A DNA stretch of 64,000 bases from Lunularia cruciata (taxonomy: Eukaryota > Streptophyta > Marchantiopsida > Lunulariales > Lunulariaceae): assembly GCA_948567375.1 (NCBI GenBank), contig OX419755.1, positions 82,168,218 through 82,232,217 on the forward strand, given 5' to 3'. Positions 56,701-64,000 of the stretch are shown here, piece after piece (positions within the stretch are counted from its first letter, which is position 1; the number at the start of each line of letters is the position of its first letter). The position numbers were made by a program, and so were the translations under genes. The notes beneath the pieces are model-generated. The model saw only the letters and a list, made by a program, of their open reading frames with translations. It had not been told where the DNA came from and did not search any database.

Positions 56701-57719
56701 CTCATTGCTTGGCAGTTTCCAATAGAGAGAGTATATCTATTAGAGTTGTTTGGTGGGATTAGCATTGGACTAGTTGTAGTACTACATATGGGTATATGAG
56801 TACAAAGGTACTTGTATGTGAAGAGAGATAAAACTACTAGGCTAGTCTCTCTACATCATGTGGCACACTTGGCTCATTAGTATCTTGAGTTATTACCAAT
56901 ATCAATAATTAGGAGTTACCAAAAGATCCTACCAACAAACATTTCCTTGCTAGAGGCATAGGATTTGGAGAGACATGGTCCCATTCATTTGGTGATTTCT
57001 AGATGGCCATGTTAGGGACATACACATCCTGGCTGAGGTTTGGGTCTTCAAGATCCATGTTCTGGTGTGTTTTGGGAGATGTTACGGATACTACAATATC
57101 TCCAAGTTCATCAATCTATTTCTCCAACTTACATTTTGGAGAACGCCCTTTGATGGGTGATTCTCACACCTAGGTAGTGGCAAGTACACATCAGGTCCAT
57201 TCTTGGATGGGACCTGCTATGTTGTTAGATGCAGCCAGAGTGGGATCACGGACTCATCATCTTCATCTTTGGTGGTCAAACCTCATACCTAGAGAGGTTC
57301 TATAATGCACTTATGATAGGATTAAGCAACTTGACCACCTTATTGTTGATGAGATTTTGGATGTTGGGTGCCAATCTCAGATGGTAGTAGTGGCTGATAG
57401 GTCACCTATGGTAGGGGTGGACCTAGTTGTACAGTCCCAATTTTTTTTTCCCACACTTATGAGTTCCCAAGGCTCTCATGCTTTTTGAGAGGGAGGTCTT
57501 GGACTTGTTTGGGACCCACCATTATAGCAATTGGTGGAGCGCAACACTGATGAGAGAGAGCGTGCAATGGGTTTTTGCACCGATATTATCATTGTTCCAA
57601 TAGTGTTAGAGACATCCAAGTGTCAAGTGTTAGGTCAAGCTATGGACCAAGCTGACAAGAGAGGAGAGATAGAGAGTTCAGAGGTTCTTGAGGTGCTACA
57701 TGAGTTGTTTTGCCTTTAG
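56701..57719 (+). pseudogene. E2 cytosine-5 DNA methyltransferase domain (relic)
   Basis: The enzyme type transfers a methyl group from S-adenosylmethionine to cytosine in DNA. Motif I reads LELFGGISIGL (56,743-56,772). A GPIHLVIS segment leads to motif IV, WPC-stop-GH, at 57,004-57,021: the catalytic Cys codon (57,010-57,012) is intact and the next codon is TAG. Motif VI reads YILENA (57,130-57,147), normally ENV. After a frameshift come DAARVGSRTH (57,228-57,257) and LWWSNL, equivalent to motif VIII, then ERERAMGF and LGQAMD (57,555-57,650), equivalent to motifs IX-X. The order is not permuted, so it does not resemble plant DRM. LFGGI..GL..V...GI recalls DNMT3. It is fused in the polyprotein between gag and RT. 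Five in-frame stops precede motif VI. Confidence 0.85.
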
Positions 57720-58690
57720 TATGAATGGTTTGGGTGCTTTGAAGGGACCTAGTATTTGGATTGAGCTTACTAGCAATACATCAATTTTTTACGTCCCTAT
57801 AGATTTAGTGACATGGAGCAAGCATCAATTCAAAGCAAGAGTAGCAACCTTTTTGAGGTTAGTTTAGTGGAGATTTGACATGGAGAGTATGCATCAACTA
57901 CAATGATGCTAGACAAGAAGGATATGCACGGAAACTACACAGATAGGTGGGTGTATGGAGATTATTGTCCTATCAACCAATAGACTAGGGCTGATCAATA
58001 TGCCATGCCTCCATCAAGGAGATCTTTGATGCAATTGGGCATGCAAAGGTCTTAGAACTTTGGATCTTCGAGCGGGATATCATCAATTGTCGATCAAGGA
58101 GGGGGATAAGTCCAAGTTAGCATTTTGGGCTATTGATCCTCATGGTAAGAATGTGTTATATCAATGGTGGTTCTTACTATTTGGGTTAAAGAATGCTCTT
58201 GCCAAGTTCCAAAGGGTCATGGATAGTATCCTAGCTAGATTGGATTTTCTTGGTGCTATATTGATGACATTTTGGTCTATAGCACTATTGTGGATGAGCA
58301 TGAGAGACATTATTTGGAGGTGTTTGAGAGGTTGTGATCTCATAGACTCAAATTACATCTGGGGAAGTGTAGGTTCTTCCACAAGCAGGTTGATTATTTA
58401 GGTCACATTATCTACCTTGGAGGACTTGGTGTTCAGTAGACCAAGGTGAAGGCTATTGTGCATATTCTTTGGCTTACGGATGTTAGCAAAGTGCAAGCAT
58501 TCTTTGGGTTGGCAAACTTCTATTGGCATTATGTAAGAGGATTTAGTATCATTGCCAAGGCCTTGACAAATCTGATGAAGCTTACACATGAGTGGTGTTG
58601 GGGAGATGATCAAGAGAGAGCCTTTGTAGAGCTCAAGGAGAGGTTGACATCTACTCCTATTTTGAGGAGAACAATCAGAGGATGACCATT
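57720..58690 (+). pseudogene. E2 reverse transcriptase
   Basis: Traces of the N-terminal part at 57,920-58,050 read YGDYCPIN and TRADQYAMPP. The frame from 58,060 gives DLRAGYHQLSIKEGDKSKLA, then FWAIDPHGK and WWFLLFGLKNALAKFQRVMD. The active site YIDD is intact (58,257-58,268) but in a shifted frame. The 58,446-58,685 frame has FFGLANFYWHYVRGFSIIAK, then CWGDDQERAFVELKERL. Gypsy-type, but with the W.IDPHGK pattern unlike the G, H or I families here. Confidence 0.9.
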
Positions 58691-59340
58691 TTAGGTTCAC
58701 ATTGATTGGAGTATGTTAGGGCTTAGAGCAATGCTCACCCAACATGATGATATGGGGAAGGAGTTTGTGGTGGCCTCTGCTAGTCACTCCAACAATTCAA
58801 CAGAGGCAAAGTATAGTTCATATGGAGGGGAGTGCTTGGTTGTAGTATGGAAAATAGCACATCTTTGATGTTACATGTTTGGTAATCCCTTTACTCTTAT
58901 CATTGATCATCAGCCACTAAAATCATTGATGGTGTCCAACAAGCTTTCAAGGAAGCTTGCATGATGGGCTTTGATTTTACAAGAGTATGATTTCATGGTT
59001 ATTCACAAACCTAGAGTGGTGAACCGTGATATAGATGGGCTGAGTAGAAACCCATGTCCCAGCCAGCAAGATCAGACCGGAGCACATTACTATGGTGAAA
59101 TAGATAAGGAGATGGTGCCCGGTTAGCATGCATCTGCCTTTCTTTGTATAATTTCTCACCCTTTTGTGGTATCTCTCTTAGTGCATACAAGAGTAGTTAT
59201 AGAGGTCATAGATCTGAGGAGTGGAGATAGTGATATAGTTCAGAGAGACATTCATGATGATGTCTTAGTGATAGACTATCTTTGCATTGGTATTGTGGGT
59301 AGCATAATTGGGGCTTTGGAATGAGACCGTGTTCTTCAGC
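58691..59340 (+). pseudogene. E2 RNase H and spacer
   Basis: Broken reading: VHIDWSMLGLRAMLTQHDD with the first catalytic Asp position, EFVVASASHSNNSTEAKYSS (tyrosine-rich end), then IIDHQPLKSLMVSNKLSRKL (about 58,900-58,960) and VVNRDIDGLSRNP (about 59,015-59,055). The last is the standard end of RNase H in Ty3 pol. Bases 59,130-59,340 form a spacer without a clear domain. Confidence 0.85.
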
Positions 59341-60438
59341 AAGCCAGACGGTTCAGATTGGAGGGCAGATACCTTCTACTTGTATGGGAGGATGGTAGAG
59401 TGAGAGTAGTACCATTTCCATCTCAAGGACCACAATTGGTCCATCATGGTCATGAGGAGCTAGGACATTTTGGAGTAAAGCATACATATAGCTTACTCAA
59501 GAATCATTATTGGTGGCACGGTATCCAAACCAATGTATAGCAGTTTGTTGCCATATGTGTTGTTTGTGACCAAATTAGAGTATCATTCAATGCTCCTATG
59601 CCACAATTACATCAATTGCATATCATGGGATTGGGTTATTGTTGGATTTAGACTTTGCTTTACCATTCACTGTGAGACATCATCGGTATGTTTTGGTGAT
59701 GGTGGAGCATTTCTCTAAATGGATTGAGTTGGTGGCACTTCCTAACAAGTCTAGTGAAGGGACGGCTTACTCATTCTTGGACTAGGTTCTTAGTTATTTT
59801 GGTGCACCAATTAAGGTTTTGATTGATCAAGGTACATAGTTCTTGGGGGAGTTTCAGGTCTTGTGTGACAAGGCTTTGATTGATCATTGTACTACTTCTT
59901 GAGATCACCCTAAGGTAGATAGCTTAGCAAAGAGAGTGGTTTGGACAATGAAGAGATGATTGCAAAAGTATGGTTTGTAGAGAGAGCCACTTGGGAGATT
60001 GGGATCTCCAATTACCTTGGTTGGCCATGGGCTATCAGTTCAGTCAGCAAGCCTCCTTAGCATTCTTCTCTCCTTACTTTCTACTCTATGGACATGATCC
60101 AAATTTACTTGCAGCCATTCGTTGAGATGCTAATGTAGTTTTGGACTTGGATGATCCAAATGTATGGATGAGCATATGTTCTCAATGGGCAGAGATGTTT
60201 TGGAGAGTGATGCCAATGGTCTTTGAGAACTTGGCAATTGCTCAGCATAGGGTAGCATACCTTACACTATGCTACCATTAAAGGAGGAGGCAATAGACCC
60301 TTGATTTATCTATTTCATCCACATGACTACGTATATCTACAACAAATAGCTCCGATGACACTTTATGTTTCTATAGGCCGCACTATCTTGAGAGTGCATG
60401 AGGTTTTCCGTTTGGAGTCCTTGTGTTGGAAGAACATT
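59341..60438 (+). pseudogene. E2 integrase
   Basis: The zinc-binding domain is at 59,430-59,570: HEELGHFGVKHTYSLL, then HYWWHGIQ, then CVVCDQ (Hx4H and CxxC). The core, in several frames, includes VEHFSKWIELVALPNKSSEG (59,700-59,760) and DQGT.FLGEF (second Asp, about 59,825-59,850). The third acidic residue appears as Lys (LAKRVVW, about 59,925-59,945). GDWDLQLPWLAMGYQFSQQA (about 59,995-60,050) and LLYGHDPNLLAAIR follow. The last readable part is FGVLVLEE just before X2. Confidence 0.88.
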
Positions 60439-62630
60439 GTTGTGTTGTGGTTTGTGTAGGCTGTAAAAAAGTGACTTATCATAGTTTATCTCCACATTAG
60501 TGGGGTAGGTTGTATGCTAGATCTGACGGATGAGATGCTAGCATGTGAGCAATCTATGTACATGTATATGATTGGCCACATGGGTTACAATCTTATCATG
60601 TTTTAGGGCTTTGATGAATAAAGATGAGGGAAAGTGGAGAGATGAGGGTGTGTTTTAGTTTGGAGAGTCTCAAGGGGAGAAGGATATTAGGAGTGAGAGT
60701 TGCAGCAAAGCACAAGTATTAGAGCATCAGAGTAAGCATTTGAGCATGAGATGTCCCATGCTCCCAATCTGCCACTCTTGAATCCTTTTCTCATCAGGTT
60801 TTAGATTTTACACCGCGACGACTTATGGGACTGGACGATGATACATTTTGGGGTGGTATTCATGGAGTCAGTGTTGGGAAATCTGGATCCTATCATCCTT
60901 CCGGTGCTTACTTATAAGCATGTCTAGGACTTGACAATATATATGCTTATCTAGTTGGGGAATGCTTAAATTTTTGCTCTTAAGCTTCAAGGTGGAGTTG
61001 TGGGGTCCATTTGTCAAAAAGTAAAAAGACTAAAGGACAAATGTGCGAGAGATTGGATTCCAAGAGAGAAATCAGGAATTTTTTGACCATTGAGAGAGTT
61101 CAAGGAGGCCATTTGAGGAGTGAAGACCATGGTTAGAAAGAAAGATGACAAGCCACAATCTGATGATAGAAATCACATGATTTGAGCTAATTCTGGGAGG
61201 GATATGATTGATTAATCAGGGGGGATAAAATTCATACCCAGGAGGACAAAGTAGGCAATGGAGAGAGCTTCTTGAGACATTTTCACTATGTGTCATTGGG
61301 ATTGGAGAGTAGACAAAGTGCTTAAAGTGTTAAGTACAAGGAATTTCAGTTTTGGGTTAATCTCAAATCAGATCTGGTTGATTTAAGTTGAAGCTCTTGA
61401 GGTGTAAGGTGATGGAGAAGAGCTGGTCATCAGGTTTGGGGTTTTGGTCACTCCCCAAGTTGTGGTTTAGGATACCTTATTAAAATTTCCAGTCTTGTTT
61501 TGGTTAGGGTGTGCACCTTTTTTTGAAGTTCTCATGTGAATTCTTCAAATAAAGAATTCAAGGTCTTGGATCAAGTATACTTGGGTCTGCAGAGCTCATA
61601 AGTTAGCCTACCTTAGGAATTGATCCATATCTAGGGATTGGGGTTGGATTAGGCTATCAAAATTTGCAAATTTTTAAAAAAAAGCGTGACCAACTATTGT
61701 GGAAAATTTAGTTGGCTCTGGACTTATGGAGAGTGAGATCTGATGTAACAAGTTTTACTGAAAAGACTATCATAAGCTCGGAGAAGCATTTCTTTCTTCA
61801 ATCCTAATTGAATGTCAATTCTCTCACTTTTTGACTATAATTGAGAGTGCAGATTTCCAGATTGGTTTGTGAGGATCAAGTGTACATCTGATTTACAAAT
61901 CAAGGGAAACTTGGCAAGAACCAAGGGCAAAAACCTTAAAATAGGGATTTTGAAATTAGGGTGAAAGTTGTGAAACATCTAGCCAACCTTGAAAGGTTGT
62001 CAAGTGAGCTGTAGTGATTTGATTGAGGCCTATATTATGTCATTGGAAAGCTTATCTCACAAGCTTTCCATTTCATTTGAGAACTCGCAAATCCAAGCTA
62101 CACAAAAAAGTTATGGTTATATGAGTTGCACAGAGTTTTCCCCATCAAGAATACATAGGAATTCTCCACTTGGAGTAGAAAATTGTTGAGATCTAACGTT
62201 CAGATTGGAAGAGGCCTGGAGTACGGGTTGAAATGAGATTGATAACATAGCAAGAAGGCTCTGAAACTCTTTTCCAACAAAAAGCACAAAGAGTTGTTGC
62301 CTTATTCTTGTGATTGGATCCTCTCTATGCTTGTATGTCTGTTTGTATACCTAGTGGGTTTGGATTGGTATTTGGGCGTTACGCTTAGGTTATTTTGTTC
62401 TAGGAGTGTTTTGTATTTCTCCTTGGTAATGCGAGAAGTGATGACAAACAGACCAGGAGTGCGTGTTTTGATGACAGGTTAGGTTGCCCGTCACTACCCT
62501 TCCCAATAGCAAAAATACTAGTTATGAGAGAGAGGAGGGTTAGAGGGTGGTTAGGTAACACATGTATTCAGACAAGTAGTTAAAGGACTAGGCACCTTGT
62601 GTGTTCCTAGAGAGAGAAAAGAAAAGTACG
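60439..62630 (+). repeat. X2: about 2.2-kb LTR-like repeat inserted in E2 pol
   Basis: It aligns with X1 (42,554-44,510, opposite strand) from GTTGTGTTGTGGTTTGTG to the end near AAGTACG. Flanks ACATT (60,434-60,438) and ACAAT (62,631-62,635) are a probable 5-bp target duplication with one change. E2 pol resumes after it with the PHD region. It contains no recognisable coding sequence, so it is likely a solo LTR of an unknown family. Confidence 0.7.
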
Positions 62631-62890
62631 ACAATGTGATAATATGGACCCAAGCTTGGCACTTATACGAGCTTGCTTGAGGTGTATGTTACATGGCTCT
62701 TCTAGTCGAGCTGGTATTATGTTAGTGTGTGATAGTTGCTTGAAAGGATGGCATGTGGTATGTATGACTCCCCCCTCACGATGGTTCCTTAAGGATAGTG
62801 GTTATGTCCTTAATGTACTTGACCTAGAGCTAGTTCATCCTTTATATGGTATAGATTGCAGACAAGCCACTAACAATGGGGCTCAATAGC
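62631..62890 (+). pseudogene. E2 PHD-type finger after integrase
   Basis: The frame 62,644-62,889 reads MDPSLALIRACLRCMLHG, then IMLVCDSCLKGWHVVCMTPP. The CD.C....GWH..C..PP spacing is that of a PHD finger, a module that reads histone tails. The second cysteine of the first pair is replaced by His (CMLH), though an upstream CLRC could serve. The final CxxC pair is not visible because the frame is damaged after PP. It would have been the C-terminal end of the polyprotein, directly continuous with FGVLVLEE before X2 inserted. Confidence 0.8.
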
Positions 62891-63088
62891 ACCCGGCCTC
62901 CTGATCTTTTGCCCACCATAGAGTATACCATATACTTGGAGTAGATGGCTATCTAGAGTTAAAGGGACCTAATTGCCAACTAGGGGAGCAATTGAGGCAC
63001 TTTAGAGTCCATGTATGACTTATGTATGAGTTGTGCTTCTAAGTTTAGAGTGTGTGATGTTGACAATGATGTATATACGTACGATAGT
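62891..63088 (+). repeat. E2 pol end with a duplicated LTR tail
   Basis: The frame ends near 62,889. Bases 62,995-63,062 (GGCACTTTAGAGTCCATGTA and on) are nearly the same as 63,535-63,600 within the 3' LTR tail. So the 3' LTR core is flanked by two copies of this 60-70 base segment. Confidence 0.7.
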
Positions 63089-63628
63089 TGTCATGGCATT
63101 TGCGGCACCGCACCTAGATTACTTGGACTTTAGAAGTGTTAGTAGTAAGAGTATTTTGGTAGTTAATCATAAACTACTTATTGATGTACAGATTTTGTGT
63201 TTGGGGTAGTGACTACATGGTGAGGTCTACCTCACTTGCACCATTTGGACCATTGAGTGTGCCGTGAATGGGACTTTTAGGGTTTGAGACCTAGCTCAAG
63301 TCCAAGGGGTATACTTTCAAAGTGCAACTCCAGAGAGCTCACTTCTTTGCTGTTGAGCCTTTGAGTTCTTGGTTATGGTGGACAGAGGCCAATGAGAGTC
63401 ACCTGGATTCTCTTAGCTAGAGTGGGTGTGGCTTGATTGTAATCAATGCCCAGCTCTTAGTAGATCATTGAGTGATAGATCAAGTATTGATCTGATTGAG
63501 TGTGATTTGAGTTGTATAAATGAATTGATTATTGTGGCACTTTAGAGTCCATGTATGACTTATGTATGAGTTGTACTTCTAGAGTGTGTGATTTTGACAG
63601 CAATGTATGTTGTGTGCAATGCATGACA
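63089..63628 (+). repeat. E2 3' LTR (540 bp)
   Basis: It starts TGTCATGGCATTTGCGGCAC and ends ATGCATGACA, giving inverted ends. It matches the LTR core at 53,286-53,750 and, on the minus strand, 10,535-10,100 and 3,218-2,932. D coding sequence starts immediately after. Confidence 0.8.
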
Positions 63629-64000
63629 ACTTGTATTGACCTGCCAAAAGATGATCTTCTGGAAGAGGAGGAGAAGGAAGACAAGTTCAAGATGTTCCAA
63701 AGGAGAGCACAATCTTGACATCTCATAAAGACTCTGCATGTGAGGCCAAGTGAACCCACAAAAGAAGAGGAGAGTTCAAAAGATGTCAACCTAAAGGTAC
63801 AAAGATCTAGACTTTAGGTTGTGACACAAGCAACAGTCTCAAAAGATAAAGGAAGACTAGGCAAAGACATGTTTCAAGGAGCAAACTACTTGTCAAGTGT
63901 GGTCTATCTTTTGTTGGTGTATTTGTAGGAGAGAATGCAGAAGCAAAGAAGGAGCATCCAAAAGGTAAAGAATGAGCTTTAGCTGGTGAAGACATTAAGG
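63629..64000 (+). pseudogene. D: second part of the giant LTR (acidic region of the LTR-encoded protein)
   Basis: It reads CIDLPKDDLLEEEEKEDKFK, then KEEESSKDVNLKVQRSRL and ERMQKQRRSIQKVKNEL, clearly homologous to C (33,400-33,050). Stops at 63,813-63,815 (TAG) and 63,926-63,928 (TAG) match the positions of stops in C. It continues past the window edge. Confidence 0.7.

Larger units (their letters stand above)
53286..63628 (+). mobile_element. E2: Ty3/gypsy element coding for a DNA methyltransferase and a PHD finger
   Basis: Between LTRs, in order: leader, gag, (protease not recognised), cytosine-5 DNA methyltransferase, RT, RNase H, integrase, X2 insertion, PHD finger. Its own length is about 8.1 kb without X2. 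It interrupts D exactly: the acidic frame of D stops at 53,285 and resumes at 63,629. All frames are broken, so it is dead. The architecture is unlike normal angiosperm Ty3 elements. Confidence 0.85.

Noticed and set aside
57780-57800. A second methyltransferase or a host DRM gene fragment in the E2 region.
   Set aside because: The motif order is not permuted as in DRM, and RT follows at once; one domain in one polyprotein explains it.
62644-62889. PHD finger as part of an independent host gene.
   Set aside because: It continues the E2 pol reading across X2 and lies inside the E2 LTRs, with no separate promoter or exon structure visible.
1-64000. tRNA, rRNA or small nuclear RNA genes.
   Set aside because: No cloverleaf-type or rRNA sequence was recognised; the tRNA-like matches are primer-binding sites of retrotransposons.

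Overview
This window is nuclear DNA from a large plant genome, and everything I can identify in it is layered, decayed LTR retrotransposon. I see no intact host gene, tRNA, rRNA or CRISPR array. A gymnosperm (conifer) is my best guess, because of the depth of nesting, the age of the decay, and an element type (family E) that I associate with non-flowering land plants. A fern or lycophyte is not excluded. The genus cannot be read from this sequence.

Names used here. I1 is one Ty3/gypsy element of the Tat/Athila type on the minus strand, spread over about 50 kb by insertions. G1, G2 and G3 are three copies of a second tRNA-Asp-primed Ty3 family. H1 is a chromodomain Ty3 element with two solo LTRs, H2 and H3. 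E1 and E2 are two copies of a Ty3 family whose better copy, E2, carries a DNA methyltransferase domain and a PHD finger. X1 and X2 are two copies of a roughly 2-kb LTR-like repeat. A, B, C, D and K are stand-alone copies of the giant LTR of the I family.

Layout. I1 reads right to left: 5' LTR (48,372-50,222 and 35,167-37,385, split by G3), primer-binding site (35,137-35,159), leader (split by solo LTR C and by H1), gag (20,448-21,934), G2 insertion (13,071-20,447), gag end, protease and RT (13,070 to 10,546), E1 insertion (2,932-10,545), RNase H and integrase (2,931 to 1,500), then an unrecognised tail to base 1. E1 is itself split by solo LTRs A (3,321-7,150) and B (8,026-9,933). H1 (22,006-31,067, target duplication CTTGG) is split by G1 (23,476 to about 27,774). 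One later deletion then removed the 3' half of G1 together with the RNase H and most of the integrase of H1. G3 (37,386-48,371) contains H2, H3 and X1. On the right, K (minus) is split by D (plus), D by E2 (53,286-63,628), and E2 by X2. Matching 5-bp target duplications support several of these steps: AGAGY for A, CTTCC for B, GGTAG for C, CTTGG for H1, CCTCC for H3.

The most notable content is in E2. Between gag and reverse transcriptase it carries a cytosine-5 DNA methyltransferase relic with motifs I, IV, VI and later motifs in the ordinary, non-permuted order. A PHD-type finger follows its integrase. So this retrotransposon lineage coded for both a writer and a probable reader of chromatin marks. 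All five stop codons between motif I and the end of the motif IV block can be explained by C-to-T change at CAG or CGA, the pattern expected of methylated DNA. The second unusual system is the I family. Its LTRs are about 3.8 kb and contain their own protein-coding region (a cysteine-rich block, an acidic stretch and a coiled coil), recognisable in at least six independent copies here.
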